From NCBI GenBank assembly GCA_045541535.1, contig JAZQJG010000034.1, positions 1 to 64,000 on the forward strand: a stretch of DNA of 64,000 bases, in the 5' to 3' direction. Below the pieces are notes generated by a model that did no database searches, was not told the origin of the DNA, and saw only the letters and a list, made by a program, of their open reading frames with translations. The position numbers were made by a program, and so were the translations under genes. Positions within the stretch are counted from its first letter, which is position 1. Each line of letters opens with the position of its first letter. The DNA is from Firm-08 sp045541535. Lineage in GTDB: Bacteria; Bacillota; Clostridia; Oscillospirales; QAKW01. This document shows positions 52,358 through 61,092 of this stretch, one piece after another.

Positions 52358-53851
52358 TTAGTCCAGAGGCTTCATTGTGGGGAAAAGAATAACTTCACGA
52401 ATGGTGTCGGTGCCGGTTAAGAGCATAACCGTTCTGTCAACGCCGATACCCATACCGCCTGTGGGGGGCATACCGTATTGCAGAGCGTTGAGAAAATCTT
52501 CATCCAGCATCTCGGTTTCGTCATCTCCACGTTCTCTGAGTTCCAGTTGCTTCTCAAATCTTTCACGCTGAACGATGGGATCGTTCAACTCAGAATACGC
52601 ATTGGCAAGCTCGCTGTGGCAAACAAATAGTTCAAAACGCTCGGTAAGGCGAGGATCAACCGGGCTGGCCTTGGTCAGAGGAGAAACTTCCACGGGGTAC
52701 ATAGTGATAAAGGTGGGTTGAATCAGTTTTTCTTCAACACGCTGGTCAAAGCAGGCATACAAAGCGTTGCCCCAGGTCTTATCAGCAGTTTCGGCCAGTT
52801 CAACACCAATAGCTTCAGCGGCGGCAACCGCTTCGGCATCGTCGGTGATGGCGCCGAAATCAATACCGGCGTACTCTTTGACGGCATCTACCATCGTGAG
52901 TCTGCGCCAGCCGGGGGTAAGATCGATCTTCTCTCCCATCCACTCTACTTCATAGGTGCCCAAAATTTCTTTTGCAGCGCCGGAAATGATGCCCTCAGCG
53001 ATATCCATCATATCATGGAAATCAGCATAGGCCTGATAGAGCTCAATAGTGGTAAACTCGGGATTATGCTTGGGGTCCATACCTTCGTTACGGAAGATGC
53101 GACCAATCTCATAAACGCGGTCCAAACCGCCCACAATCAATCGCTTGAGGGGCAACTCGGTGGCGATACGCATATACATATCCAGATCCAGCGTATTATG
53201 ATGGGTAACAAAAGGACGGGCAGAGGCACCACCCGCAATGGTATTCAATACAGGAGTTTCTACCTCAATATAATTCATATCATCCAGATACTTGCGCATA
53301 AATTTGATGAACTTGGAACGGATGACAAAATTACGCTTTACCTCAGGGTTGACAATCAGATCAACGTAACGCTGACGATAGCGGGTGTCAGTGTCCTTAA
53401 GGCCGTGAAATTTTTCAGGGAGAGGCAGTAGAGATTTGGACAGCAATTCAATGTGCTCACAATGAATGGAAATCTCTCCGGTTTTGGTGGTAAACACCAC
53501 GCCCTTGATACCAATAATGTCGCCGATATCCCATTTTTTGAATGCGGCGTAAACGTCCTCACCTACGTCGTCGCGACGGACATATAACTGAATATCACCC
53601 TCCGCATCGCGAAGGCCGACAAAGCTGGCTTTACCCATAATACGGCGGGACATAATACGACCGCCCAAAGAAACGGATTTATTCTCAAACTGTTCGTAAT
53701 TCTCTTTGATCGTAGTGGAATAAGCATCCACGTCATATTTGGTTTTTAAAAAGGGATCCTCTCCGGCCTCCCGCAGAGCGGTCAGCTTATCTCTGCGAAT
53801 CTGCAGAATTTCACTGAGGGACAGTTCTTCTTGTTGATTTTGATAACCCAT
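52358..53851 (-). CDS. lysS: Lysyl-tRNA synthetase, class II
   Basis: This 497-residue enzyme has an N-terminal OB-fold anticodon-binding domain (about 55-150) and a class II catalytic core. Motif 2 is GRIFRNEGMDPKHNPEFTTIE (given by position, about 263-283) and motif 3 GMGIGVDRTVMLLTG. No T-box or other leader structure is seen in front of it. AAAGGAG precedes the ATG. Confidence 0.98.
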   Translation of the reverse strand: MGYQNQQEELSLSEILQIRRDKLTALREAGEDPFLKTKYDVDAYSTTIKENYEQFENKSVSLGGRIMSRRIMGKASFVGLRDAEGDIQLYVRRDDVGEDVYAAFKKWDIGDIIGIKGVVFTTKTGEISIHCEHIELLSKSLLPLPEKFHGLKDTDTRYRQRYVDLIVNPEVKRNFVIRSKFIKFMRKYLDDMNYIEVETPVLNTIAGGASARPFVTHHNTLDLDMYMRIATELPLKRLIVGGLDRVYEIGRIFRNEGMDPKHNPEFTTIELYQAYADFHDMMDIAEGIISGAAKEILGTYEVEWMGEKIDLTPGWRRLTMVDAVKEYAGIDFGAITDDAEAVAAAEAIGVELAETADKTWGNALYACFDQRVEEKLIQPTFITMYPVEVSPLTKASPVDPRLTERFELFVCHSELANAYSELNDPIVQRERFEKQLELRERGDDETEMLDEDFLNALQYGMPPTGGMGIGVDRTVMLLTGTDTIREVILFPTMKPLD

Positions 53852-53872
53852 AATAGTTCTCCTTTAATTAAC

Positions 53873-53908
53873 AAAAAATCCACGGTAACAGAAGATACCG
53901 TGGATTTT
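53873..53908 (-). terminator. Terminator between greA and lysS
   Basis: A 13-bp stem (53875-53887 with 53896-53908) with an 8-nt loop, followed by a T run on the minus strand, lies just past the greA stop. lysS therefore needs its own promoter or partial readthrough. Confidence 0.8.
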
Positions 53909-53914
53909 GTTGAA

Positions 53915-54394
53915 TTACTTCAAGATTTTTACGATCTTATATTCAATCTCACCGACGGGAGCTTCAACAACAACGGTGTTTCCTTCTTTTTTACCAAGAA
54001 GTGCGGCGCCCAAGGGGCTGTCATCGGAAATTTTGTTTTCGGTGGGATTGGCCTCTACGGAGCCAACGATCGTATAAGTCTCTTCTTCGTTGTATTCAAC
54101 GTCCAACACGGAAACGGTGTTACCGAGTTTAACGGTGGCAGATTTGGAGGATCCGGTATCCTCTTCAACGATTACGACGTTTTTAAGAGTAACTTCCAGA
54201 TCGGCAATTCTTGCCTCAACCTTTGCCTGCTCGTCCTTGGCCTCGTCATATTCACTGTTTTCGGACAAGTCACCATAGGAACGGGCGGTTTTGATTTTTT
54301 CAGCGATCTCCAGGCGTACACGGCTTTTCAAATCCAGGAGTTCAAGTTCAAGTTTTTCCTTACCTTCTTTGGTAAGTTTGATAATTTTTGCCAT
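53915..54394 (-). CDS. greA: Transcription elongation factor GreA
   Basis: This 159-residue factor stimulates RNA polymerase to cleave backtracked transcripts. It has the N-terminal coiled coil (about 5-75) with tip residues ending SEYDEAKDEQAKVEARI and a C-terminal FKBP-like domain with SPLGAALLGKKEGNTV. Length is typical. Confidence 0.97.
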   Translation of the reverse strand: MAKIIKLTKEGKEKLELELLDLKSRVRLEIAEKIKTARSYGDLSENSEYDEAKDEQAKVEARIADLEVTLKNVVIVEEDTGSSKSATVKLGNTVSVLDVEYNEEETYTIVGSVEANPTENKISDDSPLGAALLGKKEGNTVVVEAPVGEIEYKIVKILK

Positions 54395-54454
54395 GATAAA
54401 CGCTCTCCTTTAACATTTTTGCATCTTTTTGAGAAAAAGATAAAAACACGCAAA

Positions 54455-54481
54455 GCGACCTTGATACCAAAGTCGCTTTGC
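54455..54481 (-). terminator. Terminator after tsf
   Basis: CAAAGCGAC pairs with GTCGCTTTG around a short loop, followed on the minus strand by TGTTTTTATC. It lies 10 nt past the tsf stop. Confidence 0.78.
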
Positions 54482-54491
54482 AGGAAAAATG

Positions 54492-55394
54492 TTATTTTGT
54501 CATGTTGGCAACTTCTTCAGCGAAGTTATCTTCTCTCTTCTGCAGACCCTCGCCTTTTTTGTAGCAAACAAACTTGACGATCTTGATATCTGCGCCAACG
54601 GACTTAACATACTGCTCAACCGACATATCAGGATTCTTAACGTACTCCTGCTTCAGCAGGCAGTTCTCTTTGAAATACTTGTTGATCTTGCCGGAAACCA
54701 TCTTCTCAATAACGTTTTCAGGTTTGTTGGCGCTCTTGGGATCGTTCTTGATCTGAGCGATCAAAATATTCTTCTCACTCTCAATTACCTCTGCAGGAAC
54801 AGAAGCCTCGTCCAAATAAGCGGGAGACATAGCAACAACCTGCATACCCAGATTCTTACCCATATCAGCCATCTCTTCGGTAAATTCGGGAGCCTCAATC
54901 TGAATCAGACAAGCATCGCTGCCGCCACCGTGAACGTAGCTGCCGCAATTGCCTTCAATTCTCTCAAAACGACGGATGTTCATATTTTCGCCGATGGTCT
55001 GGATCTTCTCGATCAGCATCTCGGCAACGGTGTGCTCGTCGTCAAACTTGCACTCCTTCAGAGCTTCAACGTCAGCGGGGTTGGTCTCGGCAATAACCTT
55101 AGCAACGCCGTTAACAAAACTCATAAAGTTTTCGTTCTTAGCAACAAAGTCGGTTTCACTGTTTACTTCCAGAATAACGCTGACCTTGTTTGCATTATCA
55201 ACGTAAGTGGTAACAACACCTTCAGCGGCAATACGGCTGGACTTCTTGGCGGCAGCAGCGAGACCCTTTTCTCTCAACAGCTCAATTGCCTTTGCCTCGT
55301 CACCGTTTGCTTCGGCCAAAGCTCTCTTACAATCCATCATACCGCAACCGGTCTTTTCACGCAGTGCGGCTACTTCTTTTGCACCAAATGCCAT
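54492..55394 (-). CDS. tsf: Elongation factor Ts
   Basis: This 300-residue nucleotide exchange factor for EF-Tu begins with a UBA-type domain (VAALREKTGCGMMDCKRALAE, about 8-28). The core contains TDFVAKNENFMSFV. It follows rpsB after 18 nt in the usual rpsB-tsf pair. GGAGG precedes the ATG. pyrH and frr, often next in Firmicutes, are not here. Confidence 0.98.
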   Translation of the reverse strand: MAFGAKEVAALREKTGCGMMDCKRALAEANGDEAKAIELLREKGLAAAAKKSSRIAAEGVVTTYVDNANKVSVILEVNSETDFVAKNENFMSFVNGVAKVIAETNPADVEALKECKFDDEHTVAEMLIEKIQTIGENMNIRRFERIEGNCGSYVHGGGSDACLIQIEAPEFTEEMADMGKNLGMQVVAMSPAYLDEASVPAEVIESEKNILIAQIKNDPKSANKPENVIEKMVSGKINKYFKENCLLKQEYVKNPDMSVEQYVKSVGADIKIVKFVCYKKGEGLQKREDNFAEEVANMTK

Positions 55395-55412
55395 AATTCT
55401 ATACCTCCGATA

Positions 55413-56132
55413 TTATTCAGCGGCCTTCTCGGCTACGTCTTCTACCTGCTCGCCCTGATTACCTTCCAAAACGGCGCTTGCCAGAGTCTCGGCAATCAGC
55501 TTAACGGCACGGATAGCGTCATCATTACCGGGGATGGGATAATCGATCTCATCGGGATCACAGTTGGTGTCAACGATGGCAACAACGGGAATACCCAGAT
55601 TTCTGGCCTCGGCAATAGCGATCTTTTCCTTCTTGGGGTCAACAACGAACATAGCGGCAGGCAGTTTGCCCATCTCTTTGATACCGCCGTAGTTCTTCTC
55701 CAGAATCTCCAGCTCGTGCTTGAGCTTCAGAACTTCCTTCTTGGGCAGCAAATCAAAAGTGCCGTCCTCACCCATCTTCTCAATCTGCTTAAGTCTCTGA
55801 ATACTCTTGCGGATGGTCTTGAAGTTGGTCAGCATACCGCCGGGCCATCTTACGCTTACGTAATACTGACCGCAACGCTGTGCTTCGTCACGGATGGAAT
55901 CCTGGGCCTGCTTCTTGGTACCTACGAACAGGACCTCGCCGCCCTCGGCTGCAACTTCCTTAATGAAGTTGTAAGCCTCTTCTACCTTCTTAACTGTCTT
56001 CTGAAGATCGATGATATGAATACCATTTCTCTCCGTGAAGATGTACTCCTCCATTTTGGGGTTCCATCTTCTGGTCTGATGTCCAAAATGAACACCGGCC
56101 TCTAAAAGCTGCTTCATTGATACTACCGACAT
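55413..56132 (-). CDS. rpsB: 30S ribosomal protein S2
   Basis: This 239-residue protein opens with the family pattern MKQLLEAGVHFGHQTRRWNP and contains RWPGGMLTNFKTIRKSI and IPVVAIVDTNCDPDEIDYPI. It is one of the last proteins to join the small subunit. GGAGG lies 7 nt before the ATG, downstream of a 106-nt leader. Confidence 0.98.
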   Translation of the reverse strand: MSVVSMKQLLEAGVHFGHQTRRWNPKMEEYIFTERNGIHIIDLQKTVKKVEEAYNFIKEVAAEGGEVLFVGTKKQAQDSIRDEAQRCGQYYVSVRWPGGMLTNFKTIRKSIQRLKQIEKMGEDGTFDLLPKKEVLKLKHELEILEKNYGGIKEMGKLPAAMFVVDPKKEKIAIAEARNLGIPVVAIVDTNCDPDEIDYPIPGNDDAIRAVKLIAETLASAVLEGNQGEQVEDVAEKAAE

Positions 56133-56238
56133 TGTTATGTCCTCCTTTTAGTTTTTCATACCTCCGTATACCCGGTCGGAAACCTACCCAACTGCAAGCA
56201 GCAACTATGGGTCAAGGGCATACGTGTGTATTTTACGC
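56133..56238 (-). ncRNA. Structured 5' leader of rpsB-tsf
   Basis: Transcription from the promoter at 56245-56273 would give a leader of about 106 nt. It contains an outer ACCCA/TGGGT stem (56186-56190 with 56208-56212) and an inner CTGC/GCAG stem (56192-56195 with 56198-56201). A GC-rich CCGACCGGG segment and a second GGAGG follow. S2 autoregulation through leader RNA is known in other bacteria, so this may be such an element. The family assignment is not proven from sequence alone. Confidence 0.45.
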
Positions 56239-56244
56239 TGAAAC

Positions 56245-56273
56245 ATTATAGCACGGATGTTTTGAAAATGCAA
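56245..56273 (-). promoter_or_regulatory. Promoter of rpsB-tsf
   Basis: On the minus strand, TTGCAT (56273-56268), 17 nt and a perfect TATAAT (56250-56245), expected for a strongly expressed ribosomal operon. Confidence 0.75.
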
Positions 56274-56289
56274 GACTTTTTTAAAAGAA

Positions 56290-56313
56290 AATCCGCAGAA
56301 TGATCTGCGGATT
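56290..56313 (-). terminator. Terminator after the DivIVA gene
   Basis: A 10-bp stem (AATCCGCAGA with TCTGCGGATT) with a 4-nt loop is followed by TTCTTTT on the minus strand, 13 nt past the stop. Confidence 0.75.
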
Positions 56314-56325
56314 AATTCTCGTCAA

Positions 56326-56958
56326 TTATGCTTCAGGTTTTTCATCGGAAGAGGAACCGATCGTTGCCTCTACCTCTGTCTGAATTTCGGCAATCTTTTG
56401 CTCAAAAGCAGCCACCTGATCGGACACGTTATCAAGACTCACCTGGATTTCGCTTCGCACGTTCCCCACGTTTTGCAACAGCAAAGAAAAGCTGGTGTTG
56501 AGCTGAGCAAACTCCATTTCCGCCTTGGCTTGCAACATCTGCGCCTTAGCCTTGGCATTTTCAACGATATCGTCGGCATTGCGTCTGGCCTGAATCATCA
56601 GATCAGCCAAAGCATCCTTGCACTCATCATATTCCTTTGCCTTACGTTCCAGATCGCCAACGTCAGGTTGCTCGGCGTTGAGTGCTTGCAGTTCTGCCTC
56701 TTTGGCGGCTAACTTTTGTGCGTATTCTTCTTCCAGTTCCGCCTTGATCTGTACGCGAAGTGCCTCCATTTCCGTCTCATCTGGGACGGAAGGCTGTTCT
56801 TCCATCGTCGCAAGTTCCTTTTTCAAACGGTCAATCTCCACGTCCTTGCTATCCAGATCATTCTTCAACAATTGCATCTGCTCGCTCAAATCCGCAATAT
56901 AGGAAGTAACCTCTTCTTTTTTATAACCGCGCAACACGGTACTGAAAATTTCAGCCAT
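56326..56958 (-). CDS. DivIVA domain-containing protein
   Basis: This 210-residue protein has the N-terminal DivIVA signature MAEIFSTVLRGYKKEEVTSYI (given by position, residues 1-21). A coiled coil follows (about 25-190), and the end is acidic. Such proteins mark curved membranes at poles and septa. AAGGAG lies before ATG 56958. A DivIVA role in septum placement is inferred from the family; the exact subfamily is unclear. Confidence 0.88.
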   Translation of the reverse strand: MAEIFSTVLRGYKKEEVTSYIADLSEQMQLLKNDLDSKDVEIDRLKKELATMEEQPSVPDETEMEALRVQIKAELEEEYAQKLAAKEAELQALNAEQPDVGDLERKAKEYDECKDALADLMIQARRNADDIVENAKAKAQMLQAKAEMEFAQLNTSFSLLLQNVGNVRSEIQVSLDNVSDQVAAFEQKIAEIQTEVEATIGSSSDEKPEA

Positions 56959-57022
56959 TGTCAGCACTCCTTCTTAAAAATCAATTCATTATAACACAGG
57001 AAAGGCGCTTTGTAAACCCAAA

Positions 57023-58114
57023 TTACTGCAACAGAATATCAGCAATCCGCTTGCATGCTTTACCGTCACCGTAAGGATTGGAAGCGTTGCTCATTTCATC
57101 ATACATTTCTTTGTTTTCAAGCAACGCTTTAAAAGTATCGTATATCATTTCTTCAGTGGTGCCCACCAATTTCAGGGTGCCGGCAGCAATACCTTCCGGA
57201 CGCTCAGTGGTATCACGCATTACCAAAACAGGTTTGCCGAGAGACGGTGCCTCTTCCTGGATACCGCCGCTATCCGTCAGAATCAGATGGGAACGAGCCA
57301 TAAAGTTATGGAAATCCAACACGTCCAAAGGCTCAATGATATGAATTCGATCATCATCACCCAAAATCTCATTGGCAGTTTTACGCACGACTGGATTCAT
57401 ATGGATGGGATAAATTGCCTTCAGGTCGGGATGTTCGTCCATAATGCGACGAATGGCACGGAACATATGTTGCATAGGCTCACCCAAATTCTCTCTGCGG
57501 TGAGCGGTGATCAAAATCAATTTACTGTCTGCCGCCCACTCCAGTTCGGGATGGGTGTAATCTTCACGAACGGTAGTCTGCAAAGCATCAATTGCGGTAT
57601 TACCGGTGACGTAAATGTCATCGGCATTCTTGCCCTCACGCAGCAAATTATCCTTGGAAATCTCGGTGGGCGCAAAGTGATATTTGGTTACAATGCCCAC
57701 CGCCTGGCGGTTAAATTCCTCAGGATAAGGAGAATAAATATTATAAGTACGCAGACCTGCCTCCACGTGACCCACGGGAATCTGCATATAGAAACAAGCC
57801 AATGCCGTCACGAAAGTCGTGGAGGTATCACCGTGCACAAGCACAACGTCCGGTTTTACCTCCTCCAGAACTGCTTTAATCTTTTCCAAAATGGAAACAG
57901 TGATATCAAACAGCGTCTGCTTATCTTTCATAATAGAAAGATCATAATCCGGCTGAACGTCAAAAGCCTGCAACACCTGATTAAGCATTTCGCGATGTTG
58001 ACCGGTGACACAAACGATGGTTTGCGCTTCTCTTCTCTTTTTCAGTTCATTGACCAGCGGACACATTTTAATTGCTTCCGGACGGGTGCCGAAAACCAAC
58101 ATAATCTTTTTCAT
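57023..58114 (-). CDS. wecB: UDP-N-acetylglucosamine 2-epimerase (non-hydrolysing)
   Basis: This 363-residue enzyme converts UDP-GlcNAc to UDP-ManNAc for wall teichoic acid linkage units or surface polysaccharide. The blocks GTRPEAIKMCPLV, VCVTGQHREML, VLVHGDTSTTF, ITAHRRENLGEPM and LTDSGGIQEEAPSLGKPVLVMRDTTERPE (positions about 265-295) are intact. AGGAG precedes ATG 58114. Confidence 0.95.
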   Translation of the reverse strand: MKKIMLVFGTRPEAIKMCPLVNELKKRREAQTIVCVTGQHREMLNQVLQAFDVQPDYDLSIMKDKQTLFDITVSILEKIKAVLEEVKPDVVLVHGDTSTTFVTALACFYMQIPVGHVEAGLRTYNIYSPYPEEFNRQAVGIVTKYHFAPTEISKDNLLREGKNADDIYVTGNTAIDALQTTVREDYTHPELEWAADSKLILITAHRRENLGEPMQHMFRAIRRIMDEHPDLKAIYPIHMNPVVRKTANEILGDDDRIHIIEPLDVLDFHNFMARSHLILTDSGGIQEEAPSLGKPVLVMRDTTERPEGIAAGTLKLVGTTEEMIYDTFKALLENKEMYDEMSNASNPYGDGKACKRIADILLQ

Positions 58115-58173
58115 AACACAACTCCTGAAAAATTGATAATACAATTATAGCAAACATTTTCCATAAAAGCAAC

Positions 58174-58203
58174 AAAAAAAGAGAGTGCCCGAAGGCACTC
58201 TCT
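58174..58203 (-). terminator. Terminator after the NhaC-family gene
   Basis: A 10-bp stem GAGAGTGCC/GGCACTCTC with a stable TTCG loop on the minus strand is followed by seven T. It lies 10 nt past the stop. Confidence 0.85.
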
Positions 58204-58212
58204 CAAAAAGAA

Positions 58213-59886
58213 TTATTTTGCGCGTTTTTTCTGAATAAACAGAATGGCTGTAAGAACGGCAATCAACAGTACCAGAGAGCCGCCGAGAACGACGAAAACG
58301 TTCTGCACAAATCCGGATACCAGATAACCAATCAGGCAGATACCGGCCACCAGCATTGCATAAGGCAACTGAGTAGAAACGTGGTCCACGTGCTTACACT
58401 GGGCACCGGTAGAAGACATAATGGTGGTGTCCGAAATGGGAGAACAGTGGTCACCGCAAACCGCACCGGCAAGACAGGCGGAAATGCAGATGATAAAGAG
58501 GGTGGACATATTGTCGGCAGTGGGATTGAACACACCGGTAACGATGGGAATCAAAATGCCGAAGGTGCCCCAAGAGGTACCGGTTGCAAAGGAAAGACCC
58601 ACAGCTACCAAGAACAGAATGGCAGGCAACAAAAGCTGCAGTGCCTTTACGGAATCAACAAGGTTGGCGACGTAAACGTCAGCGCCCAGCAGACCGGTGA
58701 TATTCTTCAGAGTCCAGGCAAAGGTCAAGATCAAAATAGCAGGCACCATCGCCTTAAAACCTTCAGGAATAGCAGACATACAATCGTTGAAGGACAGTAC
58801 GCGGCGGCACATCATATAAATCACAATGATGATCAAAGCAATCAGAGAACCGAGGGACAGACCGGCAGCGGCGTCACAATTTGCAAAAGCATTGATGATA
58901 TTCTCCCCGTTAAAGATGCCACCGGTATACAGCATACCCATAACGCAGAAGAAGATCAGAATAACAACGGGAAGTATCAAGTCAATAACCTTACCCTTGG
59001 TGCTGACAACGGTCTCGCTGGAATCTTTATATTCACTCTCACCGGTGGTAAACAGATCTCCGTTCTTGGCATTATCCTCAAAACGCTTCATAGGTCCAAA
59101 ATCAAGGTTGGTCAAACAAACAAAAATGACCATAGCCAATGTCAGCAAAGCATACAAGTTGAACGGAATGGTGCGGATAAACAAACCGATGCCGTTAACC
59201 CCCTCTACTGTACCACTGATTGCGGCAGCCCAAGAAGAAATGGGGGCAATAATACAAATGGGAGCAGCAGTAGCATCAATCAAATACGCCAGCTTTGCTC
59301 TGGAAATCCGATGCTTATCCGTAACAGGTCGCATAACGCTACCTACGGTCAGACAGTTGAAATAGTCATCTACAAAGATCAAGACGCCCAGCAGGAACGT
59401 AGACAAGCCTGCGCCTTTTCGGCCGGCGATCTTTTGAGCGGCCCACTCGCCGTAAGCACGGCTACCGCCGGCACGATTCATCAGCACAACGATAATACCC
59501 AATACAACCAAGAAGATCAGGATACCAACGTTGTAGCCATCGGCAAGGCTTGCAATGAAGCCCTTGGTCATAACCGCATCAATCAAACGGGTATAGCCAA
59601 AACCGCCATCAGAAATACTGTACAAAACAGCACCGGACAAAACGCCGATAAAGAGAGATGAATATACCTCTTTGGTCAGCAAAGCCAGAATAATGGCGAT
59701 CACAGGGGGCAACAAAGCCCAGAACGTTTGATAAAAAATACTGGGAGCCTCTGCAGCTTCCTCTGCTACCACGGCAACGTCTGCCGCAGCCTCAGTTCCC
59801 TCGGCAAAAGCAACAATACTGAATACCAGCATCATAGCCAGTACCAGCAAGAATACTCTTGCGAAGGATCGGTTCATCTTTTTCAT
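58213..59886 (-). CDS. NhaC-family transporter, probable lysine transporter (LysW-like)
   Basis: This 557-residue membrane protein has a cleavable-looking signal (about 10-28 ending AFAEG), an Ala/Glu-rich linker and about eleven membrane segments. GGSRAYGEWAAQKIAGRKGAG, FVDDYFNCLTVGSVMRPVTD and GDHCSPISDTTIMSSTGA are NhaC-superfamily hallmarks. The gene lies directly behind a lysine riboswitch and its terminator. NhaC-type proteins under such control have been proposed as lysine transporters (LysW), so lysine uptake is the best guess rather than sodium/proton exchange. Confidence 0.85.
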   Translation of the reverse strand: MKKMNRSFARVFLLVLAMMLVFSIVAFAEGTEAAADVAVVAEEAAEAPSIFYQTFWALLPPVIAIILALLTKEVYSSLFIGVLSGAVLYSISDGGFGYTRLIDAVMTKGFIASLADGYNVGILIFLVVLGIIVVLMNRAGGSRAYGEWAAQKIAGRKGAGLSTFLLGVLIFVDDYFNCLTVGSVMRPVTDKHRISRAKLAYLIDATAAPICIIAPISSWAAAISGTVEGVNGIGLFIRTIPFNLYALLTLAMVIFVCLTNLDFGPMKRFEDNAKNGDLFTTGESEYKDSSETVVSTKGKVIDLILPVVILIFFCVMGMLYTGGIFNGENIINAFANCDAAAGLSLGSLIALIIIVIYMMCRRVLSFNDCMSAIPEGFKAMVPAILILTFAWTLKNITGLLGADVYVANLVDSVKALQLLLPAILFLVAVGLSFATGTSWGTFGILIPIVTGVFNPTADNMSTLFIICISACLAGAVCGDHCSPISDTTIMSSTGAQCKHVDHVSTQLPYAMLVAGICLIGYLVSGFVQNVFVVLGGSLVLLIAVLTAILFIQKKRAK

Positions 59887-59900
59887 ACTCTACCTCCGAA

Positions 59901-59936
59901 AATAAAAAGTCATGGGCACACCTTATGCACCCATGA
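59901..59936 (-). terminator. Riboswitch expression-platform terminator
   Basis: The minus strand reads GTCATGGG ... CCCATGAC (59909-59936), with an extra mispaired extension, followed by TTTTTATTTT. It lies between the lysine aptamer and the ribosome binding site, as expected for a transcriptional OFF switch when lysine is high. Confidence 0.8.
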
Positions 59937-59951
59937 CAGTATTTGTCAAAC

Positions 59952-60117
59952 ATAAGATAGCGCTCCACTTGTCGTGACAGTCTGCAACATATTTTGCAAC
60001 AGACCAGCAAAAGCGGTACGAGCATACTCACTTCCACTTCGGCAAACAGTCCTTTCCCTTTTTTTGCTGCTCGGCTCAATAAAAAGTTACTGATACGGTT
60101 TGCGCCTCTATCAACTT
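59952..60117 (-). ncRNA. Lysine riboswitch (L box) aptamer
   Basis: The minus-strand transcript has the L-box conserved segments in order: GATAGAGGCGCAA, AGTAA, GGGAAAGG, GCCGAAGTG, CTGGTCTG and a closing GGAGCGCTATC that pairs with the start (P1, 60108-60112 with 59956-59960). The T-loop-like and kissing-loop helices are placed as in the family. It is about 165 nt, the normal length. Lysine binding should favour the terminator at 59901-59936. Confidence 0.88.
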
Positions 60118-60123
60118 GAACTT

Positions 60124-60153
60124 ACTCTAACATATTTGATACTTGTTTGTCAA
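60124..60153 (-). promoter_or_regulatory. Promoter of the riboswitch-transporter unit
   Basis: On the minus strand, consensus TTGACA (60153-60148), 18 nt and extended TG-T-TAGAGT (60129-60124). It starts only 16 nt past the stop of the AraC-type gene. Confidence 0.6.
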
Positions 60154-60168
60154 TCATTTTTGAATTTT

Positions 60169-60978
60169 TTATGAATTTCTACAATTTCTGCGGTATTTGC
60201 TGGGCGTTTCACCCATAATTTTCAAAAAAGCACGATTAAAAGTGCGGGACGTGGCAAACCCGGAAGCTGATACGATATCCGTCATATTCAAATCCGTTTC
60301 ACGCAAAAGTTTTGCGGCATGAGTCACTCGTAAAGAATTGACGTAATCGTTGAATTTTATCTTCAGTTTTTTGCTAAAGAGATGCGATATATAAAAACGG
60401 TTGATATGTAATTCTTTTTCCAACAGTTCCAGGGACAACTCTTCCGTATAGTTTGCAGCGCAAAAATTCAGCATTTGCTTCATTGCCGAAACCTCCGCCA
60501 TCTTTTCCTCCGTGAATTCAAGACCCTGAAAAACAGCGGCCATTAGGGAAAGGATCAGTCCTTTTGCGGCAATGGTCTCAATTTCGGATAATTCTCTTCG
60601 GTCAAACTCAGCAATCTGAGGAAACAAACGCTCCACCTTTTCACGATCATATTGATTAGGATGCAAAACGTTGGATCTCGGTACGCAGTTTTTAAACCAA
60701 GAATTAAATTCCGGGCACAATTCATCCGGCAAGATCAACAGCCAGCTTTTCTCCGGTGAGGTTGTATCATACCGATGCACTTGGTTTGGAAAAACGATAA
60801 ATATGTCCCCTGCCTCCATACCATATTCCGTATCATCAACCCAAGCAGTAGTGTGACCGTAAGTCAAAAAAACAATTTCAACGTGAGAGTGTAAATGCGC
60901 ACCAACCTCCAACATTGTTCTTTGACTGCATACAATATCATGTTTTTTATGTTCATATAAAATGCTGATTTCTTTCAT
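60169..60978 (-). CDS. AraC-family transcriptional regulator
   Basis: This 269-residue protein has an N-terminal cupin ligand domain (HLHSHVEIVFLTYG and EAGDIFIVFPNQVHR, about 27-71). Two C-terminal helix-turn-helix units follow, the second with NMTDIVSASGFATSRTFNRAF and TPSKYR. It is divergent from the isomerase/oxidoreductase pair and likely controls it. No ligand can be named. It lacks its own terminator; readthrough meets the lysine riboswitch. Confidence 0.92.
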   Translation of the reverse strand: MKEISILYEHKKHDIVCSQRTMLEVGAHLHSHVEIVFLTYGHTTAWVDDTEYGMEAGDIFIVFPNQVHRYDTTSPEKSWLLILPDELCPEFNSWFKNCVPRSNVLHPNQYDREKVERLFPQIAEFDRRELSEIETIAAKGLILSLMAAVFQGLEFTEEKMAEVSAMKQMLNFCAANYTEELSLELLEKELHINRFYISHLFSKKLKIKFNDYVNSLRVTHAAKLLRETDLNMTDIVSASGFATSRTFNRAFLKIMGETPSKYRRNCRNS

Positions 60979-61027
60979 TTATATACCCCAAAAACCAAAA
61001 ATTGTCCTACTTTTTTCATTTTATGTC

Positions 61028-61056
61028 TTGAATTATACCATATTTTGTCTTATAAT
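61028..61056 (+). promoter_or_regulatory. Promoter of the isomerase-oxidoreductase operon
   Basis: TTGAAT (61028-61033), 17 nt and a perfect TATAAT (61051-61056) precede GGAGG and ATG 61093. The control region shared with the AraC-type gene is about 115 bp. Confidence 0.7.
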
Positions 61057-61092
61057 ACAAGTAAATCTAACCATAAATTGGAGGAAAAGAAT

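Noticed and set aside
54489..56105. 538-codon open frame antisense to tsf and rpsB
   Set aside because: It mirrors two well-recognised genes, has no ribosome binding site and no family signature; a codon-bias shadow.
56148..56159. Mini reading frame ATG AAA AAC TAA in the rpsB leader
   Set aside because: Its GGAGG lies only 1 nt from the ATG, too close for initiation; treated as part of the leader structure.
58381..59661. Long open frame antisense to the NhaC-family gene
   Set aside because: Low-complexity Gly/Asn/His-rich translation, opposite a clear transporter; a shadow.
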